From Bathymodiolus brooksi (taxonomy: Eukaryota > Mollusca > Bivalvia > Mytilida > Modiolidae), in NCBI GenBank assembly GCA_963680875.1, contig OY804580.1, positions 95,819,353-95,883,352 on the forward strand: a stretch of 64,000 nucleotides of DNA, in the 5' to 3' direction. The notes beneath the pieces were generated by a model. That model saw only the letters and a list, made by a program, of their open reading frames with translations, did not search any database and was not told the DNA's origin. Shown here piece after piece: positions 1 through 11,400 of the stretch. Made by a program: the position numbers and the translations under genes. Every line of letters starts with the position of its first letter. Positions within the stretch are counted from its first letter, which is position 1.

Positions 1-76
1 ACAGATACCAATAAACCTATTTTCCTTAAATTATGCCAAACAAATTGCTGCCAAGATCTGAATAGAAAATTAAACA

Positions 77-268
77 CACCTCCGTTTACCTCCTGTTTTT
101 GTGGGGCAGGAACTAGTAACACTTCCGGAGCACCTCCGTTTACCTCCTGTTTTTGTGGGGCAGGAACTAGTAACACTTCCGGAGCACCTCAGTTTACCTC
201 CTGTTTTTGTGGGGCAGGAACTAGTAACCCTTCCGGAGCACCTCAGTTTACCTCCTGTTTTTGTGGGG
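77..268. repeat. 54-bp minisatellite, about 3.6 copies
   Basis: Units start at 77, 131, 185 and 239, a constant 54-bp spacing. Each begins CACCTC(C/A)GTTTACC and runs through a GTTTTTGTGGGGCAGG segment to CTTCCGGAG. The last copy is partial and continues into GTGGGGTTCGTG instead of the GGGGCAGG seen in the first three. Copies differ by a few substitutions (CCG/CAG at the unit start, AACAC/AACCC near its end). Because 54 is a multiple of 3, the block reads open on both strands (plus: LPPVFVGQELVTLPEHL repeated; minus: CSGSVTSSCPTKTGGK repeated), but nothing suggests a gene. The last copy merges into what looks like a dispersed element, so the minisatellite is probably an expanded internal segment of it. 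Confidence 0.9.
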
Positions 269-480
269 TTCGTGTTGATCAATCTTTAGTTTTCTGTGAA
301 GTGTTTTCTTGATCATTGTTTGTCTTTTTGTCCTTAATCTTTTGTCCATTTTATTGTCTGTCGTTTTTCGATTTACGGCTTATTATTACCCCAAACTTTT
401 CATACATAATTATATATTCGAGATGTCATTGATATTTAATCGCCATGGAATAAATCTCATCAGAAATATATCCGTGATGA
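239..480 (+). repeat. Probable dispersed bivalve repeat (GTGGGGTTCGTGTT family)
   Basis: From the last minisatellite unit the sequence continues through GGGGTTCGTGTTGATCAATC, a TTTAGTTTTCTGTG segment and T-rich text with repeated TTTGTC/TTTTGTCC words. I associate this text with a very common interspersed element in mussel genomes, from memory and without a search. The 3' limit is a guess because the text becomes unremarkable AT-rich DNA by about 480. Short open frames here (for example 309-500, plus strand) have no recognisable domain and are not called as genes. Confidence 0.45.
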
Positions 481-627
481 ACACTTTTCTTTTGGGATAA
501 GATCTATGTTTACAAAATTTGTACTTAGGATGTCAGTTTATAGTATAATCCGCCCAATAGTCAGTGTTGCGGCTCTGACATGGTTGATTATATATATATT
601 TCATTGAAACTTACAGTTCCTAAATAA
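481..627. other. AT-rich spacer with short TA run
   Basis: I see no gene or repeat of note except a short alternating TATATATATATT run near 588-600. It separates the dispersed repeat from the first SINE-like head. Confidence 0.5.
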
Positions 628-758
628 CGAGTCGTGATCGTATAGTAGTTGGATTTGCAACTACCTGTACAATCAGTGCCTATCACTACTAAAGTTGTGA
701 GTTCGATCCCCGTTCATGGCGAAGTGTACTCGATACAACATTATGTGATAAAGTTTGT
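628..758 (+). mobile_element. tRNA-like SINE head, copy 1
   Basis: The segment opens with GAGTCGTGATCGTATAGTAG, resembling the start of a tRNA-derived SINE. It has a B-box-like GAGTTCGATCCCC at about 699-711, then GTTCATGGCGA, GTGTACTCGATACAAC and GTGATAAAGTTTGT. The same ordered words recur at 970-1,063, which establishes it as a repeat family. It carries about 45 bp between TTGGATTTGC and the B box that the second copy lacks. The body and tail are missing after about 758. A working tRNA gene is unlikely: the acceptor ends do not pair convincingly and the spacing is wrong. Confidence 0.65.
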
Positions 759-969
759 ATTTATGTTCTAAGTTCCGTGTTGTGATGTCCGTTACGATTT
801 ACGCATAAAAATAATGTTCGGTTCGTTTTAACCTCCATTTGTTTGTAGGAGGGCTCATGTCTTTTTTACATTATTTCTGTTTGTTTGCGCATATTGGTGT
901 CCAACACATATTGTGTTGTGTTTATAATTTGTTTGTCTTCGTCTTGTGTATCCTATGTTGCCGGAAACC
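759..969. other. Spacer between SINE copies, no gene seen
   Basis: AT-rich text with several TTTGTTTG and TGTTGTG words. I see no reading frame, hairpin or repeat worth calling. Confidence 0.4.
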
Positions 970-1135
970 GTTGTGGTCGAGATCGTATGGTAGTTGGATT
1001 TGCCTGCGAGTTTGAACCCCGTTCATGGCGAGATGTACTCGATACAACATAATGGGATAAAGTTTGTCAGTGATTTGCGACAGGTCGGTGGTTTTCTCCG
1101 GTCTACTCCACGCATGTTGACAATAAATACAATAT
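970..1135 (+). mobile_element. SINE copy 2: head plus 5' body, truncated
   Basis: It begins GTTGTGGTCGAGATCGTATG, has a B-box-like GAGTTTGAACCCC at 1,008-1,020, then GTTCATGGCGAGATGTACTC and GGGATAAAGTTTGTCAGTG. The body contains TGCGACAGGTCGGTGG and TTTTCTCCGG (1,076-1,101). The canonical 3' tail is absent in this orientation; the sequence runs directly into the tail of an opposite-strand copy. The element is therefore truncated, probably by insertion of, or recombination with, the neighbour. Confidence 0.7.
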
Positions 1136-1136
1136 T

Positions 1137-1254
1137 TAAGTTGGTTGGTTGGTTGGTGTATGGTGTTTAACGCCACTTTCAACAATATTTCAGATATATC
1201 GTATCGGTCAGTTTTATTGGTGGATTACCCGGAGAAAACCACCGATCTATCGCA
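1137..1254 (-). mobile_element. SINE copy 3: body and 3' tail, minus strand
   Basis: Read on the minus strand from 1,254 to 1,137 it gives a continuous element. In order: GGTGGTTTTCTCCGGGTAAT (from about 1,245), CCACCAATAAAACTGACCG, then a tail containing GTGGCGTTAAACACCA (plus-strand complement at 1,161-1,176), ending in (CCAA)n at 1,140-1,157. I recognise this body-tail combination as typical of a bivalve SINE, from memory. Its head is missing. It lies head-to-head with copy 2, so 1,076-1,101 and 1,227-1,254 form an inverted repeat. Confidence 0.75.
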
Positions 1255-1488
1255 ATGAGTTAGGTAGTTGGATTACCTAGCAACTCATACAAGCATATCA
1301 CCAATACGGCGTGGGTTCATGCCTGGCTTTGTAAATTACACAAAAGAGTGCACTCAACTCGCAGCATCTTAAAAAAGAATATAAAAAAAAGGGAGCAACA
1401 TAGGGTCCTGTCCACATGTACCTGTGAAAAAATCAAAATCAAAATCAGTCAAAACTATTTTTTCCTCTCTCAGGCATAGGTGATATAG
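1255..1488. other. Left junction region: tRNA-like fragment and AAAATC run
   Basis: It contains GGTAGTTGGATTACC at 1,262-1,276 and a B-box-like GTGGGTTCATGCC at 1,311-1,323, suggesting a further, divergent tRNA-derived fragment. An A-rich stretch and three AAAATC units follow (within 1,427-1,446), which would fit a SINE tail. No gene is visible. The satellite begins immediately after GATATAGCT at about 1,488. Confidence 0.5.
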
Positions 1489-2631
1489 CTGATTTTGGCT
1501 ATTCATGTTTAGGCTCTTTGGTGTGATTTTGGCTATGATGTTTAGATTCTTTGGTTATATTTTGGATATCATGTTTAGGCTCTTTGGTGTTATTTTGGCT
1601 ATCATGTTTAGGCTCTTTGGTGTTATTTTGGCTATCATGTTTAGGCTCTTTGGTGTTATTTTGGCTATCATGTTTAGGTTCTTTGGTGTTATTTTGGCTA
1701 TCATGTTTAAGCTCTTTGGTGTTATTTTGGCTATCATGTTTAGGTTCTTTGGTGTTATTTTGGCTATCATGTTTAGGTACTTTGGTGTTATTTTGGCTAT
1801 CATGTTTAGGTTCTTTGGTGTTATTTTGGCTATCATGTTTAGGCTCCTTGGTGTTATTTTGACTATCATGTTTAGGTTCTTTGGTGTTATTTTGGCTATC
1901 ATGTTTAGGTTCTTTGGTGTGATTTTGGCTATCATGTTTAGGTTCTTTGGTGTGATTTTGGCTATCATGTTTAGGTTCTTTGGTGTTATTTTGGCTATCA
2001 TGTTTAGGCTCTTTGGTGTTATTTTGGCTATCATGTTTAGGCTCTTTGGTGTTATTTTGGCTATCATGTTTAGGTTCTTTGGTGTTATTTTGACTATCAT
2101 GTTTAGGTTCTTTGATGTTATTTTGACTCATGCTTAGGTTCTTTGGTGTTATTTTGGCTATCATGTTTAGGTTCTTCGGTGTTATTTTGACTATCATGTT
2201 TAGGTTCTTTGGTGTTATTTTGACTCATGCTTAGGTTCTTTGGTGTTATTTTGGCTATCATGTTTAGGTTCTTTGGTGTTATTTTGGCTATCATGTTTAG
2301 GCTCTTTGGTGTTATTTTGGCTATCATATTTAGGTTCTTTGGTGTTATTTTGGCTCTCATGTTTAGGCTCTTTGGTGTGATTTTGGCTATCATGTTTAGG
2401 TTCTTTGGTGTTATTTTGGCTATCATGTTTAGGCTCTTTGGTGTTATTTTGGCTATCATGTTTAGACTCTTTGGTGTGATTTTTGCTATCATGCTTAGGT
2501 TCTTTGGTGTTATTTTGGCTATCATGTTTAGGCTCTTTGGTGTTATGTTGGCTATCATGTTTAGGCTCTTTGGTGTTATTTTGGCTATCATGTTAAGATT
2601 CTTTTGTGTTATTTTGGCTATCATGTTTAGG
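1489..2631. repeat. Left edge of array: degenerate units and TTAGGTTC subfamily
   Basis: The first two or three units diverge most (TATTCATG at about 1,500, GGTTATATTTTGGATATC near 1,552-1,570). Units with CTC to TTC dominate to about 2.3 kb. Two -2 deletions (GACTCATG at about 2,125 and 2,222) lie here. The TTC-type module recurs inside the array near 2.8, 3.5, 8.6, 9.3, 38.3, 42.1, 49.8, 52.2 and 57.9 kb, so edge-type sequence has been carried inward by duplication, or the reverse. Confidence 0.7.
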
Positions 2632-5600
2632 CTCTTTGGTGTTATTTTGGCTATCATGTTTAGGCTCTTTGGTGTGATTTTGGCTATCATGTTTAGGTTC
2701 TTTGGTGTTATTTTGGCTATCATGTTTAGGCTCTTTGGTGTTATTTTGGCTATCATGTTTAGGTTCTTCGGTGTTATTTTGACTATCATGTTTAGGTTCT
2801 TTGTGTTATTTTGACTCATGTTTAGGTTCTTTGGTGTTATTTTGGCTATCATGTTTCGGCTCTTTGGTGTTATTTTGGCTATCATGTTTAGGCTTTTTGG
2901 TGTGATTTTGGCTATCGTATTTCGGCTCTTTGGTGTTATTTTGGCTATCATGTTTAGGCTCTTTGGTGTGATTTTGGCTATCATGTTAGGCTCTTTGGTG
3001 TTATTTTGGCTATCATGTTTAGGCTCTTTGGTGTGATTTTGGCTATCATGTTTAGGCTCTTTGGTGTTATTTTGGCTGTCATGTTTAGGCTCTTTGGTGT
3101 GATTTTGGCTATCGTATTTCGGCTCTTTGGTGTTATTTTGGCTATCATGTTTAGGCTCTTTGGTGTTATTTTGGCTATCATGTTTAGGCTCTTTGGTGTT
3201 ATTTAGGTTATCATGCTTAGGCTCCTTGGTGTTATTTTGGCTATCATGTTTAGGTTCTTTGGTGTTATTTTGGCTATCATGTTTAGGCTCTTTGGTGTTA
3301 TTTTGGCTATCATGTTAAGATTCTTTTGTGTTATTTTGGCTATCATGTTTAGGCTCTTTGGTGTTATTTTGGCTATCATGTTTAGGCTCTTTGGTGTGAT
3401 TTTGGCTATCATGTTTAGGTTCTTTGGTGTTATTTTGGCTATCATGTTTAGGCTCTTTGGTGTTATTTTGGCTCTCATGTTTAGGTTCTTCGGTGTTATT
3501 TTGACTATCATGTTTAGGTTCTTTGGTGTTATTTTGGCTATCATGTTTAGGCTCTTTGGTGTGATTTTGGCTATCATGTTTCGGCTCTTTGGTGTTATTT
3601 TGGCTATCATGTTTAGGCTTTTTGGTGTGATTTTGGCTATCGTATTTCGGCTCTTTGGTGTTATTTTGGCTATCATGTTTAGGCTCTTTGGTGTTATTTT
3701 GGCTATCATGTTAGGCTCTTTGGTGTTATTTTGGCTATCATGTTTAGGCTCTTTGGTGTGATTTTGGCTATCATGTTTAGGCTCTTTGGTGTTATTTTGG
3801 CTGTCATGTTTAGGCTCTTTGGTGTGATTTTGGCTATCGTATTTCGGCTCTTTGGTGTTATTTTGGCTATCATGTTTAGGCTCTTTGGTATGATTTTGGC
3901 TATCATGTTTAGACTCTTTGGTGTTATTTTGACTATCATGTTTCGGCTCTTTGGCTTTATTTTGGCTATCATGTTTACGCTCTTTGGTGTTATTTTGGCT
4001 ATCATATTTAGGTTCTTTCGTGTGATTTTGTCTATCATGTTTAGGCTCTTTGGTGTTATTTTGGCTATGACGTTTAGGCTCTTTGGTGTGATTTTGGCTA
4101 TCATGTTTAGGCTCTTTGGTGTGATTTTGGCTATGACGTTTAGGCTCTTTGGTGTTATTTTGCCTATCATGTTTAGGCTCTTTGGTGTGATTTTGGCTAT
4201 CATGTTTAGGCTCTTTGGTGTTATTTTGGCTATGACGTTTAGGCTCTTTGGTGTGATTTTGCCTATCATGTTTAGGCTCTTTGGTGTGATTTTGGCTATG
4301 ACGTTTAGGCTCTTTGGTGTGATTTTGGCTATCATGTTTAGGCTCTTTGTTGCTATTTTGGCTATCATGTTTAGGCTCTTTGGTGTTATTTGGCTATCAT
4401 GTTTCGGCTCTTTGGTGTTATTTTGGCTATCATGTTTCGGCTCTTTGGTATGATTTTGGCTATCATGTTTAGACTCTTTGGTGTTATTTTGACTATCATG
4501 TTTAGGCTCTTTGGCTTTATTTTGGCTATCATGTTTAGGCTCTTTGGTGTTATTTTGGCTATCATGTTTCGGTTCTTTGGTGTTATTTTGGCTATCATGT
4601 TTCGGCTCTTTGGTTTGATTTTGACTATCATGTTTAGGCTCTTTGGTGTTATTTTGGCTATCATGTTTAGGCTCTTTGGTGTTATTTTGGCTATCATGTT
4701 TAGGCTCTTTGGTGTTATTTTGGCTATCATGTTTAGGCTCTTTAGTGTGATTTTGGCTATCATGTGTAGGCTCTTTGGTGTTATTTTTGCTATCATGTTT
4801 CGTCTCTTTGGTGTTATTTTGGCTATCATGTTTAGGCTCTTTGGTGTGATTTTGGCTATCATGTTTAGGCTCTTTGGTGTTATTTTGGCTATCATGTTTA
4901 GGCTCTTTGGTGTTATTTTGGCTATCATGTTTAGGCTGTTCAGTGTTATTTTGGCTATCATGTTTCGGCTCTTTGGTGTGATTTTTGCTATCATGTTTCG
5001 TCTCTTTGGTGTTATTTTGGCTATCATGTTTAGGCTCTTTGGTGTTATTTTGGCTATGATATTTAGGCTCTTTGGTGTTATTTTGGCTGTCATGTTTAGG
5101 CTCTTTGGTGTTATTTTGGCTATCATGTTTCGGTTCTTTGGTGTGATTTTGGCTATCATGTTAGGCTCTTTGGTGTTATTTTGGCTATCATGTTTAGGCT
5201 CTTTGGTGTGATTTTGGCTATCATGTTTAGGCTCTTTGGTGTTATTTTGGCTGTCATGTTTAGGCTCTTTGGTGTGATTTTGGCTATCGTATTTCGGCTC
5301 TTTGGTGTTATTTTGGCTATCATGTTTAGGCTCTTTGGTATGATTTTGGCTATCATGTTTAGACTCTTTGGTGTTATTTTGACTATCATGTTTCGGCTCT
5401 TTGGCTTTATTTTGGCTATCATGTTTAGTCTCTTTGGTGTTATTTTGGCTATCATATTTAGGTTCTTTGGTGTGATTTTGTCTATCATGTTTAGGCTCTT
5501 TGGTGTTATTTTGGCTATGACGTTTAGGCTCTTTGGTGTGATTTTGGCTATCATGTTTAGGCTCTTTGGTGTGATTTTGGCTATGATGTTTAGGCTCTTT

Positions 5601-8462
5601 GGTGTTATTTTGCCTATCATGTTTAGGCTCTTTGGTGTGATTTTGGCTATCATGTTTAGGCTCTTTGGTGTGATTTTGGCTATGACGTTTAGGCTCTTTG
5701 GTGTGATTTTGCCTATCATGTTTAGGCTCTTTGGTGTGATTTTGGCTATGACGTTTAGGCTCTTTGGTGTGATTTTGGCTATCATGTTTAGGCTCTTTGG
5801 TGCTATTTTGGTTATCATGTTTAGGCTCTTTGGTGTTATTTTGGCTATGATGTTTCGGCTCTTTGGTGTTATTTTGGCTATCATGTTTCGGCTCTTTGGT
5901 ATGATTTTGGGTATCATGTTTAGACTCTTTGGTGTTATTTTGACTATCATGTTTCGGCTCTTTGGCTTTATTTTGGCTATCATGCTTAGGCTCTTTGGTG
6001 TTATTTTGGCTATCATGTTTCGGCTCTTTGGTGTTATTTTGGCTATCATGTTTCGGCTCTTTGGTTTGATTTTGACTATCATGTTTAGGCTCTTTGGTGT
6101 TATTTTGGCTATCATGTTTAGGCTCTTTGGTGTTATTTTGGCTATCATGTTTAGGCTCTTTGGTGTTATTTTGGCTATCATGTTTAGGCTCTTTAGTGTG
6201 ATTTTGGCTATCATGTGTAGGCTCTTTGGTGTTATTTTGGCTATCATGTGTAGGCTCTTTGGTGTTATTTTGGCTATCATGTTTAGGCTGTTTGGTGTGA
6301 TTTTGGCTATCATGTTTAGGCTCTTTGGTGTTATTTTGGCTATCATGTTTTGTCTCTTTGGTGTTATTTTGGCTATCATGTTTAGGCTCTTTGGTGTGAT
6401 TTTGGCTATCATGTTTAGGCTCTTTGGTGTTATTTTGGCTGTCATGTTTAGGCTCTTTGGTGTTATTTTGGCTATCATGTTTAGGCTCTTTAGTGTGATT
6501 TTGGCTATCATGTGTAGGCTCTTTGGTGTTATTTTGGCTATCATGTGTAGGCTCTTTGGTGTTATTTTGGCTATCATGTTTAGGCTGTTTGGTGTGATTT
6601 TGGCTATCATGTTTAGGCTCTTTGGTGTTATTTTGGCTATCATGTTTCGTCTCTTTGGTGTTATTTTGGCTATCATGTTTAGGCTCTTTGGTGTGATTTT
6701 GGCTATCATGTTTAGGCTCTTTGGTGTTATTTTGGCTGTCATGTTTAGGCTCTTTGGTGTTATTTTGGCTATCATGTTTAGGCTCTTTAGTGTGATTTTG
6801 GCTATCATGTGTAGGCTCTTTGGTGTTATTTTTGCTATCATGTTTCGTCTCTTTGGTGTTATTTTGGCTATCATGTTTAGGCTCTTTGGTGTTATTTTTG
6901 CTATCATGTTTAGGCTCTTCAGTGTTATTTTGGCTATCATGTTTCGGCTCTTTGGTGTTATTTTTGCTATCATGTTTCGTCTCTTTGGTGTTATTTTGGC
7001 TATCATGTTTAGGCTCTTTGGTGTTATTTTGGCTATGATATTTAGGCTCTTTGGTGTTATTTTGGCTGTCATGTTTAGGCTCTTTGGTGTTATTTTGGCT
7101 ATCATGTTTCGGCTCTTTGGTGTTATTTTGGCTATCATGTTTAGGCTCTTTGGTGTGATTTTGGCTATCATGTTTCGGTTCTTTGGTGTTATTTTGGCTA
7201 TCATGTTTAGGCTCTTTGGTGTTATTTGGCTATCATGTTTAGGCTCTTTGGTGTTATTTTGACTATCATGTTTCGGTTCTTTGGTGTTATTTTGGCTATC
7301 ATGTTTAGGCTCTTTGGTGTTATTTTTGCTATCATGTTTCGTCTCTTTGGTGTTATTTTGCCTATCATGTTTAGGCTCTTTGGTGTTATTTTGGCTATGA
7401 TGTTTAGGCTCTTTGGTGTTATTTTGGCTGTCATGTTTAGGCTCTTTGGTGTGATTTTGGCTATCATGTTTCTGTTCTTTGGTGTTATTTTGGCTATCAT
7501 GTTTAGGCTCTTTGGTGTTATTTTGGCTATCATGTTTAGGCTCTTTGGTGTTATTTTGAATATCATGTTTAGGCTCTTTGGTGTTATTTTGGCTATCATG
7601 TTTAGGCTCTGGTGTTATTTTGGCTATGATGTTTAGACTCTTTGGTTTTATTTTGGCTATCATGTTTAGGCTCTTTGGTGTGATTTTGGCTATCATGTTT
7701 AGGCTCTTCAGTGTTATTTTGGCTATCATGTTTAGGCTCTTTGGTATTATTTTGGCTATCATGTTTAGGCTCTTTGGTGTTATTTTGGCTATCATGTTTA
7801 GACTCTTTGGTGTTATTTTGACTATCATGTTTATGCTCTTTGGTGTGATTTTGGCTATCATGTTTAGGCTCTTTGGTGTAATTTTGACTATCATGTGTAG
7901 GCTCTTTGATGTGATTTTGGCTATCATGTTTAGGCTCTTTGGTGTTATTTTGGCTATCATGTTTAGGCTCTTTGGTGTGATTTTGACTATCATGTTTAGG
8001 CTCTTTGGTGTTATTTTGGCTATCATGTTTCGGCTCTTTGGTGTTATTTTGGCTATAATGTTTAGGCTCTTTGGTGTGATTTTGGCTATCATGTTTAGGC
8101 TCTTTGGTGTTATTTTGGCTATCATGTTTAGGCTCTTTGGTGTGATTTTGACTATCATGTTTAGGCTCTTTGGTGTTATTTTGGCTATCATGTTTCGTCT
8201 CTTTGGTGTTATTTTGGCTATCATGTTTAGGCTGTTTGGTGTTATTTTGGCTATCATGTTTCGTCTCTTTGGTGTTATTTTGGCTATCATGTTTAGGCTC
8301 TTTGGTGTGATTTTGGCTATCATGTTTAGGCTCTTTGGTGTTATTTTGGCTATCATGTTTAGGCTCTTTGGTGTTATTTTGGCTATCATGTTTAGGCTCT
8401 TTAGTGTGATTTTGGCTATCATGTGTAGGCTCTTTGGTGTTATTTTTGCTATCATGTTTCGT
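2632..8462. repeat. Higher-order block A, copy 1 (5,831 bp)
   Basis: Every landmark I checked from about 2.63 to 8.46 kb recurs 5,831 bp later (5,832 after one indel). These include the -1 deletion ATGTTAGG (2,985 to 8,816; 3,710 to 9,541), the ATTTAGGTTATC stop-bearing unit (3,204 to 9,035), the ATGACG clusters, and the CTCTGGTG deletion (about 7,608 to 13,440). Differences noticed are few: C/G near 4,019, T/C near 4,571, T/G near 5,112, and a -1 deletion at about 7,225 present only in copy 1. 5,831 is not a multiple of 33 because the block contains several indels. Edges are uncertain by one or two monomers. Confidence 0.85.
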
Positions 8463-11400
8463 CTCTTTGGTGTTATTTTGGCTATCATGTTTAGGCTCTT
8501 TGGTGTGATTTTGGCTATCATGTTTAGGTTCTTTGGTGTTATTTTGGCTATCATGTTTAGGCTCTTTGGTGTTATTTTGGCTATCATGTTTAGGTTCTTC
8601 GGTGTTATTTTGACTATCATGTTTAGGTTCTTTGTGTTATTTTGACTCATGTTTAGGTTCTTTGGTGTTATTTTGGCTATCATGTTTCGGCTCTTTGGTG
8701 TTATTTTGGCTATCATGTTTAGGCTTTTTGGTGTGATTTTGGCTATCGTATTTCGGCTCTTTGGTGTTATTTTGGCTATCATGTTTAGGCTCTTTGGTGT
8801 GATTTTGGCTATCATGTTAGGCTCTTTGGTGTTATTTTGGCTATCATGTTTAGGCTCTTTGGTGTGATTTTGGCTATCATGTTTAGGCTCTTTGGTGTTA
8901 TTTTGGCTGTCATGTTTAGGCTCTTTGGTGTGATTTTGGCTATCGTATTTCGGCTCTTTGGTGTTATTTTGGCTATCATGTTTAGGCTCTTTGGTGTTAT
9001 TTTGGCTATCATGTTTAGGCTCTTTGGTGTTATTTAGGTTATCATGCTTAGGCTCCTTGGTGTTATTTTGGCTATCATGTTTAGGTTCTTTGGTGTTATT
9101 TTGGCTATCATGTTTAGGCTCTTTGGTGTTATTTTGGCTATCATGTTAAGATTCTTTTGTGTTATTTTGGCTATCATGTTTAGGCTCTTTGGTGTTATTT
9201 TGGCTATCATGTTTAGGCTCTTTGGTGTGATTTTGGCTATCATGTTTAGGTTCTTTGGTGTTATTTTGGCTATCATGTTTAGGCTCTTTGGTGTTATTTT
9301 GGCTCTCATGTTTAGGTTCTTCGGTGTTATTTTGACTATCATGTTTAGGTTCTTTGGTGTTATTTTGGCTATCATGTTTAGGCTCTTTGGTGTGATTTTG
9401 GCTATCATGTTTCGGCTCTTTGGTGTTATTTTGGCTATCATGTTTAGGCTTTTTGGTGTGATTTTGGCTATCGTATTTCGGCTCTTTGGTGTTATTTTGG
9501 CTATCATGTTTAGGCTCTTTGGTGTTATTTTGGCTATCATGTTAGGCTCTTTGGTGTTATTTTGGCTATCATGTTTAGGCTCTTTGGTGTGATTTTGGCT
9601 ATCATGTTTAGGCTCTTTGGTGTTATTTTGGCTGTCATGTTTAGGCTCTTTGGTGTGATTTTGGCTATCGTATTTCGGCTCTTTGGTGTTATTTTGGCTA
9701 TCATGTTTAGGCTCTTTGGTATGATTTTGGCTATCATGTTTAGACTCTTTGGTGTTATTTTGACTATCATGTTTCGGCTCTTTGGCTTTATTTTGGCTAT
9801 CATGTTTACGCTCTTTGGTGTTATTTTGGCTATCATATTTAGGTTCTTTGGTGTGATTTTGTCTATCATGTTTAGGCTCTTTGGTGTTATTTTGGCTATG
9901 ACGTTTAGGCTCTTTGGTGTGATTTTGGCTATCATGTTTAGGCTCTTTGGTGTGATTTTGGCTATGACGTTTAGGCTCTTTGGTGTTATTTTGCCTATCA
10001 TGTTTAGGCTCTTTGGTGTGATTTTGGCTATCATGTTTAGGCTCTTTGGTGTTATTTTGGCTATGACGTTTAGGCTCTTTGGTGTGATTTTGCCTATCAT
10101 GTTTAGGCTCTTTGGTGTGATTTTGGCTATGACGTTTAGGCTCTTTGGTGTGATTTTGGCTATCATGTTTAGGCTCTTTGTTGCTATTTTGGCTATCATG
10201 TTTAGGCTCTTTGGTGTTATTTGGCTATCATGTTTCGGCTCTTTGGTGTTATTTTGGCTATCATGTTTCGGCTCTTTGGTATGATTTTGGCTATCATGTT
10301 TAGACTCTTTGGTGTTATTTTGACTATCATGTTTAGGCTCTTTGGCTTTATTTTGGCTATCATGTTTAGGCTCTTTGGTGTTATTTTGGCTATCATGTTT
10401 CGGCTCTTTGGTGTTATTTTGGCTATCATGTTTCGGCTCTTTGGTTTGATTTTGACTATCATGTTTAGGCTCTTTGGTGTTATTTTGGCTATCATGTTTA
10501 GGCTCTTTGGTGTTATTTTGGCTATCATGTTTAGGCTCTTTGGTGTTATTTTGGCTATCATGTTTAGGCTCTTTAGTGTGATTTTGGCTATCATGTGTAG
10601 GCTCTTTGGTGTTATTTTTGCTATCATGTTTCGTCTCTTTGGTGTTATTTTGGCTATCATGTTTAGGCTCTTTGGTGTGATTTTGGCTATCATGTTTAGG
10701 CTCTTTGGTGTTATTTTGGCTATCATGTTTAGGCTCTTTGGTGTTATTTTGGCTATCATGTTTAGGCTGTTCAGTGTTATTTTGGCTATCATGTTTCGGC
10801 TCTTTGGTGTGATTTTTGCTATCATGTTTCGTCTCTTTGGTGTTATTTTGGCTATCATGTTTAGGCTCTTTGGTGTTATTTTGGCTATGATATTTAGGCT
10901 CTTTGGTGTTATTTTGGCTGTCATGTTTAGGCTCTTTGGTGTGATTTTGGCTATCATGTTTCGGTTCTTTGGTGTGATTTTGGCTATCATGTTAGGCTCT
11001 TTGGTGTTATTTTGGCTATCATGTTTAGGCTCTTTGGTGTGATTTTGGCTATCATGTTTAGGCTCTTTGGTGTTATTTTGGCTGTCATGTTTAGGCTCTT
11101 TGGTGTGATTTTGGCTATCGTATTTCGGCTCTTTGGTGTTATTTTGGCTATCATGTTTAGGCTCTTTGGTATGATTTTGGCTATCATGTTTAGACTCTTT
11201 GGTGTTATTTTGACTATCATGTTTCGGCTCTTTGGCTTTATTTTGGCTATCATGTTTAGTCTCTTTGGTGTTATTTTGGCTATCATATTTAGGTTCTTTG
11301 GTGTGATTTTGTCTATCATGTTTAGGCTCTTTGGTGTTATTTTGGCTATGACGTTTAGGCTCTTTGGTGTGATTTTGGCTATCATGTTTAGGCTCTTTGG

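Noticed and set aside
309..500. 63-codon hydrophobic plus-strand open frame
   Set aside because: Composition is that of T-rich repeat DNA. It sits inside a probable dispersed element and no supporting signal was seen.
699..711. Functional tRNA gene around the GTTCGATCCCC B box (also at 1,008-1,020 and 1,311-1,323)
   Set aside because: No cloverleaf with paired acceptor ends could be drawn. The same text recurs with SINE body sequence, so these are tRNA-derived repeat heads.
922..1185. 87-codon minus-strand open frame
   Set aside because: It lies across two SINE fragments in opposite orientations and has no recognisable domain.
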